From: Desulfobacterales bacterium | Lineage (GTDB): Bacteria; Desulfobacterota; Desulfobacteria; Desulfobacterales; BuS5 | Reading direction: 5' to 3' | NCBI GenBank assembly: GCA_016735355.1 | Contig: JAERRQ010000240.1 | Location: 1 to 5,832, forward strand | Length of the DNA: 5,832 nt | In this document: one piece after another, positions 1 through 5,832 of the stretch | Numbering within the stretch: the first letter of the stretch is position 1 | Layout: every line of letters begins with the position of its first letter | Notes under the pieces: model-generated | The model's database searches: none | What the model saw: the letters and a program-made list of their open reading frames with translations, nothing else | Told to the model about the DNA's origin: nothing | Program-made: the position numbers and the translations under genes

Positions 1-1050
1 GCAATAGAGCTTCGTGAAATATTAAAGGGCTTTTATACTATTATAAAAGCCTGTGATGAACATATCAGGTTTGTGCTTTTAACAGGTGTCAGCAAGTTTT
101 CCAAGGCAGGTGTTTTCAGCGGTTTGAATAATCTGAAAGATATTTCCATGGATACCAGGTATTCATCGCTTCTTGGGATAACTCAGGAAGAAATGAAGAA
201 CAATTTTAAAGAGCATATAGACCTGTTTGCAAAATCCGAAGGTGTTAAGAAAACTAAACTGATTGAAAAAATAACATACTGGTACAATGGTTTTTGTTTT
301 AGCGGAACTTGTGAAAAGGTTTTTAATCCGTTTTCAATGCTTCTTTTATTCGACAATGCCCGATTCAGCAATTACTGGTTTGAAAGCGCAACACCAAGCT
401 TTCTTATTAAACTGATAAAGGAAAAAAACTTTGATATAAAAAAAATGCAGGGGTTAGAGGTTAGGGAAGAAAATCTCAGCGCCTATGAAATAGAGAATCT
501 GTCACCTGTTCCACTTTTATTTCAGACAGGATACCTGACAATTAAGGGGTACGATAACGATTTTATGACTTACAGTCTGGGATATCCGAACTTTGAGGTT
601 GAAAACAGCTTCCAGTATGCCCTTTTGAGAAGTTACAGCTATACAGAGACAAACGGCTATCTAATAAGCCTGATTCGAGTGCTTCGAAATGATGATTTTG
701 ATGGGTTTTTTGAGACCTTAAAAATTTTTTTTGCCGATATCCCCTATGATCTTCAAATAAATAAAGAAAAGTATTACCAGACAATATTTTACCTGATATT
801 TTCTCTTATTGGCCTAAAAGTAGAGGCGGAAGTAAAAACAAACAAGGGCAGGATCGACGCTGTCATCATCGATAAAAATGTTTACATTTTTGAATTTAAA
901 TTTAACGGGGATAAGGATAAAGCTTTAACCCAGATTAAAGAAAAGAAATATTTTGAGAAGTATTTGAGGATGAACAAAGAAATTTATCTTTTTGGTGTTG
1001 AGTTTACCGATCGGAATGTGGGGGAGTGGACAGTTGAGAAAATACAATGA
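1..1050 (+). CDS. AAA-ATPase-like protein with C-terminal PD-(D/E)XK nuclease domain (DUF1703 type), 5' truncated
   Basis: The reading frame is open from base 1, so the gene begins outside the window; the GTG at 73 is an internal Val codon, not a start. The visible 349 residues lack the Walker A and B region but contain a stretch typical of the AAA-ATPase-like family (PF09820), TGVSKFSKAGVFSGLNNL at about residues 28-45, followed by WYNGF near 94 and LLFQTGYLTI near 172. The C-terminal 100 residues look like the associated DUF1703 PD-(D/E)XK fold: Asp286 in GRIDAV, then Glu298-x-Lys300 in YIFEFKF, with a conserved-looking Tyr-Phe-Lys region after it. Family members are usually around 500-550 residues, so roughly the last two thirds are present. 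The catalytic residues are intact. The cellular role of the family is not established; copies are often numerous and scattered in anaerobe genomes. It shares strand with the exopolysaccharide genes but is separated by a 436-bp decayed region, so a functional link is unlikely. Confidence 0.88.
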   Translation, partial: AIELREILKGFYTIIKACDEHIRFVLLTGVSKFSKAGVFSGLNNLKDISMDTRYSSLLGITQEEMKNNFKEHIDLFAKSEGVKKTKLIEKITYWYNGFCFSGTCEKVFNPFSMLLLFDNARFSNYWFESATPSFLIKLIKEKNFDIKKMQGLEVREENLSAYEIENLSPVPLLFQTGYLTIKGYDNDFMTYSLGYPNFEVENSFQYALLRSYSYTETNGYLISLIRVLRNDDFDGFFETLKIFFADIPYDLQINKEKYYQTIFYLIFSLIGLKVEAEVKTNKGRIDAVIIDKNVYIFEFKFNGDKDKALTQIKEKKYFEKYLRMNKEIYLFGVEFTDRNVGEWTVEKIQ

Positions 1051-1060
1051 ATCTTATAAT
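1034..1060 (+). promoter_or_regulatory. candidate sigma-70 type promoter
   Basis: A perfect TATAAT lies at 1055-1060, with TTGAGA at 1034-1039 (5 of 6 matches to TTGACA) 15 bases upstream. The spacer is shorter than the usual 17. It overlaps the last codons of the ATPase/nuclease gene and points at the sugar transferase remnant, whose presumed start codon is at 1125. It may be the old promoter of that dead gene. In AT-rich DNA such matches also arise by chance, so this is weak. Confidence 0.28.
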
Positions 1061-1174
1061 GTTGTATTGGCTTTTTGTAAAAAATCTATGGTAAATTATG
1101 TAGATTTGTGGCAAAAAAATTAAGATGAAGCATATTTTGCTTTTGCACTGAGCATCTCTGCCTTTTTTCTCTTA

Positions 1175-1331
1175 GGGTTCGCACAAAAATAAGTTCGCAA
1201 TTTTAAGTGTTGAGGCGCCTGGCTGACAAGGCGCGAAAACTTAGGAATATCAAGATATTCCTAAGTTTTCGTAACGCAGTCAGGCTGGATGCATCGACGC
1301 TTAAAATGTAAAGTTATTTTTGTGCGAGCCC
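1175..1331. mobile_element. 157-bp near-complete palindrome, MITE-like non-coding element
   Basis: The ends are 18-base inverted repeats, gggttcgcacaaaaataa (1175-1192) and its complement at 1314-1331, with one difference that still pairs as G-T. Inside, 1200-1227 pairs imperfectly with 1279-1307, and the centre is a perfect 18-base inverted repeat (1234-1251 with 1254-1271) around a 2-base AA spacer. A small nested hairpin, GCGCC/GGCGC, is also possible at 1215-1234. No protein is encoded, so it would need a transposase supplied elsewhere. The left flank ends TTA and the right flank starts TTTA, compatible with a 2-3 base target duplication but not proof of one. It sits inside the sugar transferase remnant, which supports insertion. 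The alternative is a dispersed structured intergenic repeat of REP or RNA type. Confidence 0.72.
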
Positions 1332-1405
1332 TTTATCCCCATAATGTTGATCATAGCTGTTCTGGTGCGCGTTAAGATCGGATTGCCGGTGCTTTTCCGC
1401 CAGGT

Positions 1406-1444
1406 GCGGCCTGGTACTTCAAAAGGCCGCCTCGATATGGCCTT
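1406..1444 (+). other. two overlapping, mutually exclusive hairpins upstream of the MraY-family gene
   Basis: GCGGCC at 1406-1411 can pair with GGCCGC at 1425-1430 (13-base loop). Alternatively AAGGCC at 1423-1428 can pair with GGCCTT at 1439-1444 (10-base loop), which is followed by ATTTT. Because both use 1425-1428, only one can form at a time. This is the geometry of an attenuator, but the stems are only 6 bp, the T run is short and interrupted, and the DNA partly belongs to a pseudogene. A regulatory role is speculative. Confidence 0.3.
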
Positions 1445-1486
1445 ATTTTAAAGTTTAAATGCAACAGGTTGTAATAAGTAAAACAA

Positions 1487-3124
1487 ATGTATCTCTTTTC
1501 TACTCTACTTTTGTCGATATTCATCACTATTATCCTTATTCCTTGTTTCAAGGGATATGCGGCTAAAATGAATGCGGTGGATATTCCCGATCAGAGAAAA
1601 ATACACGAAACAACCATGCCGAAAATAGGCGGAATCGCCATGGCCATAGGCGCCCTTGTTCCGATTCTATTCTGGTCACGCATGGATCATTTTGTTCAAT
1701 CTATTCTGGCCGGTGCTTCTATAGTTGTTATTTTTGGATTTCTTGATGATATAAAAAACCTGGGATATAAAACAAAATTTACCGGACAGGTTGTTGCAGC
1801 CCTGATTGTTATCCTTTACGGGGGAGTAAAGATACAGTATCTTGGCACCTTACTGCCGGATGGCAGCATTCTTGCCGATCTCTTCTCTATACCATTGACC
1901 TTGTTTTTTATTGTGGGTATAACAAATGCTATCAATCTTTCCGATGGCCTTGACGGTCTAGCTGGTGGAATATCAATCCTTACCTTCATAGGCATTGGTT
2001 ATCTGGCCTATTTAAGTAACAACTCAGCAATCCTGCTGATTGCGGTAGCAGTCACAGGAGCAATATTCGGATTTCTAAGGTTCAACACCTTCCCGGCGGT
2101 TATTTTTATGGGTGACGCAGGCAGCCAGACACTAGGGTTTATGGCTGCTGTGCTTTCAATCAGTATAACACAATCGAATCCGCCCTTTTGCGCGGTTTTA
2201 CCTTTGCTGCTAACAGGTTTTCCGGTGCTGGATACTTTAACTGTGATGACAGAACGTATTATCGCTCATAAGCCGCCTTTTGTGGCCGACAAAAGGCATT
2301 TCCACCACAGACTTCTGAATCTCGGTTTTTTCCATACCGAAGCAGTACTTTTAATATATTTTTTTCAAGCATTGCTGATTACTGCTGCGGTTCTGCTCCG
2401 GTTCTTTTCAGAGTGGTTCATATTAATAATCTATCTGATATTTTCGGGTACAATTATTTATTGTTTTTTAATGGCCAAAAAAGCAGGGGCGCGCCTGGCC
2501 AGATTAAACTGGTTCGATAAAACCATAAAAGGCAGACTCAAAATACTTAAAGAAAAAAAGGTTATGATAAAAATATCTTTCAAAACAATTTATCATGGCA
2601 TCCCTTTACTTTTGCTAGCAACTGCTTTTATTCCGGGCAATATTCCGATATATTTTTCATTTTTTTCAATTATGGCGTGTATGCTGATTTTAGCATCGAT
2701 ATTTTTCAAAAAAAAAAGGCTTTGCAATATTCTCCGCCTTTCCTTATACCTCGCTATCCCTTTCCTGATTTTTATAAGTGAATCCACCCCTGCGCCATGG
2801 ATAAACAGCAGCATAATGCAAGTTTATAACCTTTCATTCGGATTCCTGGTTTTTTTTGTGATAATGACGCTGAAGTTCACCAAGCGACAACATGGTTTCA
2901 AAACAACGCCCATGGATTTTCTTATATTATTTGTCGCTTTAATTGTGCCTAACCTTCCTGCGGTTTACTTTGAGAATAATCATTTAGGTCTGATTACTGC
3001 AAAAATAATTGTCTTTCTGTTCAGCTATGAGGTTATTGTCGGAGAACTGCGCGGCGAGTCAGGTAAGCTGGGAGCCGCGACTGCCGGCACTTTTATGATA
3101 ATTTTTATCAAAGGTTTTACATAA
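1487..3124 (+). CDS. MraY/WecA/TagO-family undecaprenyl-phosphate sugar-1-phosphate transferase with C-terminal membrane extension
   Basis: This polytopic inner-membrane enzyme is expected to transfer a HexNAc-1-phosphate (GlcNAc in WecA and TagO) from its UDP-sugar to undecaprenyl phosphate, the first step of building a lipid-linked glycan. Family motifs appear in order: RKIH followed by PKIGG at residues 37-49, the Mg-binding Asp pair at 87-88 (FGFLDD), NAINLSDGLDGLAGG at 147-161 with Asp153 and Asp156, FMGDAGS at 207-213, and HFHHRL at 271-276 followed by LNLGF, close to the TagO/WecA form. All key residues are intact. Typical members are about 320-370 residues; this one has 545. The excess, from about 360 on, contains some six or seven hydrophobic segments and no motif I recognise. 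The ATG at 1487 is kept because it places the first membrane helix before RKIH as usual, although the ribosome site upstream is poor. The next gene starts 46 bp after its stop. The actual sugar donor cannot be read from sequence. Confidence 0.92.
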   Translation: MYLFSTLLLSIFITIILIPCFKGYAAKMNAVDIPDQRKIHETTMPKIGGIAMAIGALVPILFWSRMDHFVQSILAGASIVVIFGFLDDIKNLGYKTKFTGQVVAALIVILYGGVKIQYLGTLLPDGSILADLFSIPLTLFFIVGITNAINLSDGLDGLAGGISILTFIGIGYLAYLSNNSAILLIAVAVTGAIFGFLRFNTFPAVIFMGDAGSQTLGFMAAVLSISITQSNPPFCAVLPLLLTGFPVLDTLTVMTERIIAHKPPFVADKRHFHHRLLNLGFFHTEAVLLIYFFQALLITAAVLLRFFSEWFILIIYLIFSGTIIYCFLMAKKAGARLARLNWFDKTIKGRLKILKEKKVMIKISFKTIYHGIPLLLLATAFIPGNIPIYFSFFSIMACMLILASIFFKKKRLCNILRLSLYLAIPFLIFISESTPAPWINSSIMQVYNLSFGFLVFFVIMTLKFTKRQHGFKTTPMDFLILFVALIVPNLPAVYFENNHLGLITAKIIVFLFSYEVIVGELRGESGKLGAATAGTFMIIFIKGFT

Positions 3125-3158
3125 TTTCAATTCATCCACGAAAATTTGCGTTTTGAAC

Positions 3159-3162
3159 GGAG
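3159..3162 (+). promoter_or_regulatory. ribosome binding site that fixes the start of the TPR lipoprotein gene
   Basis: GGAG lies 8 bases before the ATG at 3171. The same frame is open upstream with a TTG at 3153, but that start would place this site inside the coding sequence and push the signal peptide away from the N-terminus. The ATG at 3171 is therefore preferred. Confidence 0.7.
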
Positions 3163-3170
3163 CATCAAGC

Positions 3171-5579
3171 ATGTCTAAATACTTATCCAAAACTCTGATT
3201 GTATGTATTGTGGCTTTCCTCCTTGCCGCCTGCGGCACACCGGAAGAGAAAAAAATGAAATTTTTCAATAAAGGGCAAACACTTTTTGAAAAAAAGGATT
3301 ACGTAAAGGCCCGGCTGGAATTCAAGAATGCCCTGCAGATCGATCCAAAATTTGCGGACGCCTATTACATGCTGGGCATGGTGGAATTTAAGGATAAAAA
3401 TTATAAAAAAGCTTTTGGTCTCTTTTCAAAAACAATCTCCCTTGATCCTGAAAATATGGATGCACATCTGCAGCTTGGCAAACTTTTCATAGCAGGCCGG
3501 GCTTTTGACCGGGGCAAAAAAGAGGTTGAGCTGATATTGAAGGCAAACCCGGATAATCTTGAGGCGCTTCTTTTAAAAGGAGCAATCCTGCTTAGCGAAG
3601 AAAAGAGCTCAGAAGCGGAAAAGCTGCTTAAAGTGCTGCTTGAAAAAGGAATGACCAAACCGGACGTATATATCATGATCGCATCAATTTATGCCCGGGA
3701 TAAAAATCTCCATGATGCTGTAGAAATCATCCGGACCGGTATTAAAGAAAACCCGCAATCTGTTTCGCTCCATATTATTCTGGCCAAATTTTATGCCGGC
3801 TCAGGGCAGCCCGATGACGCTATCATAACTCTGAAAAAAGTTATCAAGCTGGAACCTGACAAGATCGGCCACAAATTTAATCTGGCCGGTTTTTACTGGG
3901 CTTCCGGCCTGCAAGACAATGCTATAAGCCTGCTGAATGAATTGGTTGAATCGGATAAAACCAATGAGGATAACTGGATCAATTTCGCCAAATTCTATAT
4001 AGCCAAAAAACAAATTGATGAAGCCGAAAAAGTACTGCGCCAGGGGCTGGAGCATAATCCCGGCAGTTACAAGCTACGTTTTATACTTGGCGAGCTCTAT
4101 GCAAAACAAAACAAACCGGACAAAGCGGTTGAGATTCTTAAAGAATGCCTGGCACTGGATAAAGATCCGGCAGCCCCGGAAATTTTGCAGGCCAAAAATG
4201 CGCTCGCAAAAACATATCTTATTAAAAAGGATCTCAAAACAGCGGAAGTGTATGTTACGGAGGTGCTAAAAGAAGATCCTAAAAGTCTTGAAGCGCACTT
4301 TACAAAAGGAGATATCCACCTTATCAAAGGTGATGGTTTAAATGCCATCTCTGAATTTCGTACCATAGTAAACGAAAAGCCTGAAAATATTACCGCCTAT
4401 CTTCGCCTTGCCCAGGCGCACATGATGAACAATGAAAAAGGTCTGGCCCTGGACACCCTTCGCAGTGCCCTGAAAATTAACCCGAAATCGAGAAAGGCTT
4501 TAACGGGTATTGCGCGCATACTTGTTATGAATAAGGATTATAAAGGTGCTGAAGATCATCTGAAAAAAATAATAGCTTATTATCCTGATGATATCGGAGC
4601 AAAGGCTGCGCTTGGCGATCTTTTTGCCGGTTTAAAGGAATTTGACCAGGCTGAAAATCAGTATAAGAAAATAATTCGAATAATGCCTGAAAATGCCCAG
4701 GGTTATTTAAAGCTGGCCAGATTGTACAGCGCCGAAAAAAAGTGGGACCAGGCTATCCGGATTCTGGAGCAGGGCTATAAAAAAAACCGTCAGTCTGCCG
4801 CCATTTTATCTTCCATGCTCAGGCTTTATATTTTCAAGAAAAAACATAACAAAGCCATAGCTATATGTGAGGAAAGAATAAAAGATAATCCTGGGGATGC
4901 GTTTGCATACAACATGCTGGGACAAATTTACGGATCTCAAAAAGAATATAAAAAATCTGAAAATGCATTTAAAAAAGCGATTAAAATCCAGCCCTTGTGG
5001 CCAGCGCCACATAATAACCTGGCCAGTCTTTATATTGTCCAGAAAAAAAAGCAGGAAGCTATAGACAGATTTGAATCCGCCTTAAAGGCCAATCCCAACA
5101 ATCCGGCCGCGTACTTGTCCCTTGGGCAAATATATGACCAGGCCGGCGAATATGAAAAGGCAATCAAAACATATGAAAATGCCCTGGAGATTAACCCGAA
5201 GTTCTGGTCGGCCGCTAATAATCTTGCATTTTTGATAAGTAATCACTACCAAACAGACGAGGAGCTTGAAAAAGCTCTCGAAATTGCAAAAAAAGCTGAA
5301 CAAGCAAGACCAAACGAGGCAGTGATACTTGATACTATAGGATGGATATATTACAAAATGGAAAATCTGACTGAAGCATTGCGGTTTACCCGTTATGCCC
5401 TTGATGCAGCGCCTGACAATCCTGTGATCGCATACCATATGGGGATGCTTTTAAATAAAACCGGCCGCATTGAAGAAGCTGTTGATATGCTTGAAAAGGC
5501 CCTTGCCGAAGATCAGGATTTTGACGGCAGGAATGAGGCTAAAAAAATATTAAAAAAACTTAAAGGACAATTATTATGA
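3171..5579 (+). CDS. large TPR-repeat lipoprotein of an exopolysaccharide locus (PrsT-like)
   Basis: The 802-residue protein begins with a lipoprotein signal: Lys-containing start, hydrophobic core and lipobox LAAC with Cys21 as the lipidated residue. Position +2 is Gly, not Asp, so outer-membrane sorting is expected by the E. coli rule. From about residue 30 to the end the chain is filled by roughly 22 tandem 34-residue TPR units, recognisable by the spaced A-x-x-x-L-G, Y, A and P positions (for example AYYMLG and ALQIDP). The unit near the C-terminus with NNLAFL is longer by a few residues. The architecture, start and end resemble the PEP-CTERM/exosortase-associated TPR lipoprotein family (TIGR02917, PrsT), usually near 900 residues; this assignment is by recollection, so no symbol is given. 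TPR stacks bind proteins, so a scaffold role in periplasmic polysaccharide assembly or export is inferred. Its last codons overlap the export-protein gene by ATGA, implying translational coupling. Confidence 0.87.
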   Translation: MSKYLSKTLIVCIVAFLLAACGTPEEKKMKFFNKGQTLFEKKDYVKARLEFKNALQIDPKFADAYYMLGMVEFKDKNYKKAFGLFSKTISLDPENMDAHLQLGKLFIAGRAFDRGKKEVELILKANPDNLEALLLKGAILLSEEKSSEAEKLLKVLLEKGMTKPDVYIMIASIYARDKNLHDAVEIIRTGIKENPQSVSLHIILAKFYAGSGQPDDAIITLKKVIKLEPDKIGHKFNLAGFYWASGLQDNAISLLNELVESDKTNEDNWINFAKFYIAKKQIDEAEKVLRQGLEHNPGSYKLRFILGELYAKQNKPDKAVEILKECLALDKDPAAPEILQAKNALAKTYLIKKDLKTAEVYVTEVLKEDPKSLEAHFTKGDIHLIKGDGLNAISEFRTIVNEKPENITAYLRLAQAHMMNNEKGLALDTLRSALKINPKSRKALTGIARILVMNKDYKGAEDHLKKIIAYYPDDIGAKAALGDLFAGLKEFDQAENQYKKIIRIMPENAQGYLKLARLYSAEKKWDQAIRILEQGYKKNRQSAAILSSMLRLYIFKKKHNKAIAICEERIKDNPGDAFAYNMLGQIYGSQKEYKKSENAFKKAIKIQPLWPAPHNNLASLYIVQKKKQEAIDRFESALKANPNNPAAYLSLGQIYDQAGEYEKAIKTYENALEINPKFWSAANNLAFLISNHYQTDEELEKALEIAKKAEQARPNEAVILDTIGWIYYKMENLTEALRFTRYALDAAPDNPVIAYHMGMLLNKTGRIEEAVDMLEKALAEDQDFDGRNEAKKILKKLKGQLL

Positions 5580-5832
5580 AAAGGTTAAAACTCCTGGTAA
5601 TGGTTTTAATTTCAGCCGTTTTAATTCCACTTTCCATACTTTCTACAGCGTGCCTGGCAGAGGAAGATAGAGTAAAATTTTTTGGGGATGACTATTTAAT
5701 AGGTCCCGGTGATATCCTGGATATTTCCGTCTGGAAAGAGGAAGCCTTGACCAAACTGGTTACTGTTCTGCCTGATGGTAAAATTTCATTCCCGTTGATC
5801 GGTGATATTGATGCTGCCGGAAAAACAGTGGC
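5576..5832 (+). CDS. polysaccharide biosynthesis/export protein (Wza-like), 3' truncated by the window
   Basis: Eighty-five complete codons are visible. Residues 1-28 form a secretion signal: MKRLK, a long hydrophobic core, then STACLA. The Cys26 could be lipidated, but the lipobox is imperfect (Ser at -3), and cleavage after Ala28 by signal peptidase I is an alternative. From about residue 40 the start of a Poly_export domain (PF02563) is clear: YLIGPGDILDISVWKEE, then VLPDGKISFPLIGDI, the pattern of Wza and of the PEP-CTERM-associated export family (TIGR03027). Such proteins form or gate the outer-membrane channel for exopolysaccharide. The start ATG at 5576 overlaps the TGA of the TPR lipoprotein gene, and AAGGA at 5563-5567 lies 8 bases upstream, inside that gene. 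Later SLBB and C-terminal parts are outside the window. Confidence 0.92.
   Translation, partial: MKRLKLLVMVLISAVLIPLSILSTACLAEEDRVKFFGDDYLIGPGDILDISVWKEEALTKLVTVLPDGKISFPLIGDIDAAGKTV

Larger units (their letters stand above)
1125..1451 (+). pseudogene. remnant of a bacterial sugar transferase (PglC/WcaJ-type initiating enzyme), interrupted by an inverted-repeat element
   Basis: Two pieces in the same orientation together read as the N-terminus of a bacterial sugar transferase (PF02397), the monotopic membrane enzymes that move a sugar phosphate from a nucleotide sugar to undecaprenyl phosphate. Piece one begins with ATG AAG CAT ATT at 1125 and, after an apparent one-base loss near 1136-1139, reads FALSISAFFLL (1142-1174). 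Piece two (1332-1415) reads IPIMLIIAVLVRVKIG followed by LPVLFRQVRPG, which matches the family hallmark (hydrophobic hairpin helix, then G/S-PVLFRQ-x-RPG). The two frames join in phase if the 157-bp element between them is removed. After Arg-Pro-Gly the expected KFRTM-type motif is absent; the frame turns into unrelated residues and stops at 1449-1451. The gene is thus dead by frameshift, insertion and 3' loss. What is seen is the fragment; the family identity is recognition by motif. Confidence 0.75.
1051..1486. other. 436-bp region without an intact gene
   Basis: This gap separates the ATPase/nuclease gene from the exopolysaccharide genes. It holds, in order, a candidate promoter at its edge, the first codons of a dead sugar transferase, a palindromic insertion, the next part of the same dead gene, and a pair of overlapping hairpins. 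No convincing rho-independent terminator follows the stop at 1050. No tRNA or recognised riboswitch was seen. Confidence 0.8.

Noticed and set aside
73..1050. GTG at 73 as the start of the ATPase/nuclease gene
   Set aside because: The frame is open to base 1 and the residues before it continue the family sequence, so the gene is cut by the window edge.
1121..1170. Terminator after the ATPase/nuclease gene (AAGCA/TGCTT hairpin and a later T run)
   Set aside because: The stem is only 5 bp, AT-rich, and not followed directly by the T run; the bases are better explained as the first codons of the sugar transferase remnant.
3153..3170. TTG at 3153 as the start of the TPR lipoprotein
   Set aside because: A GGAG ribosome site falls within this stretch at the right distance from the ATG at 3171, and the later start gives a standard lipoprotein signal peptide.
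4015..4269. 84-codon open frame on the plus strand in another frame of the TPR gene
   Set aside because: It is a Lys/Arg-rich shadow within a strong coding frame, with no ribosome site or recognisable domain.
3401..4366. Minus-strand open frames opposite the TPR gene
   Set aside because: They are Ser/Phe-rich complements of Lys/Glu-rich TPR codons; none shows a motif or ribosome site.
5082..5438. 118-codon open frame on the minus strand
   Set aside because: It lies wholly opposite the TPR gene, has no family resemblance, and is rich in Cys, Phe and Ile as expected of an antisense shadow.
3171..5579. TPR units as DNA-level tandem repeats or recent expansion
   Set aside because: The units are similar only at spaced protein positions; by eye the nucleotide sequences have diverged fully, so there is no recent tandem duplication.

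Overview
The window shows moderately AT-rich bacterial DNA with short intergenic gaps, Shine-Dalgarno sites and lipoprotein signals, so it comes from a Gram-negative bacterium. The gene set is a WecA/TagO-like lipid-carrier transferase, a very long TPR lipoprotein and a Wza-type export protein. This resembles the exosortase (XrtA/PEP-CTERM) type exopolysaccharide loci. Together with a DUF1703-type ATPase/nuclease and a dispersed-looking palindromic repeat, it suggests an anaerobic deltaproteobacterium of the Desulfobacterales kind. That taxonomy is inference; no marker gene is present.

Layout: bases 1-1050 hold the 3' two thirds or so of an AAA-ATPase-like/PD-(D/E)XK nuclease gene. Bases 1051-1486 carry no intact gene. 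They hold a decayed 5' fragment of a bacterial sugar transferase (PglC/WcaJ type initiating phosphoglycosyl transferase), split by a 157-bp near-perfect inverted-repeat element (1175-1331) that looks like a MITE. Two mutually exclusive small hairpins follow (1406-1444). From 1487 to the end runs a same-strand gene set. First is an MraY/WecA-family transferase with an unusual C-terminal membrane extension. Next, after 46 bp, is an 802-residue lipoprotein made almost wholly of about 22 TPRs (PrsT-like). Last, with a 4-base ATGA overlap, is the start of a polysaccharide export protein that runs off the window.

How they fit together: the MraY-family enzyme would load the first sugar phosphate onto undecaprenyl phosphate in the inner membrane. 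The Wza-like protein would form or feed the outer-membrane exit channel. The TPR lipoprotein is probably a periplasm-facing scaffold for assembly or export. The pseudogene is informative because it is a second, unrelated type of initiating transferase, now dead, lying directly upstream of the intact one. The rest of the locus (chain-length protein, tyrosine kinase, exosortase if present, further glycosyltransferases) would lie downstream and cannot be seen here. No RNA gene, CRISPR array or integrase was found.
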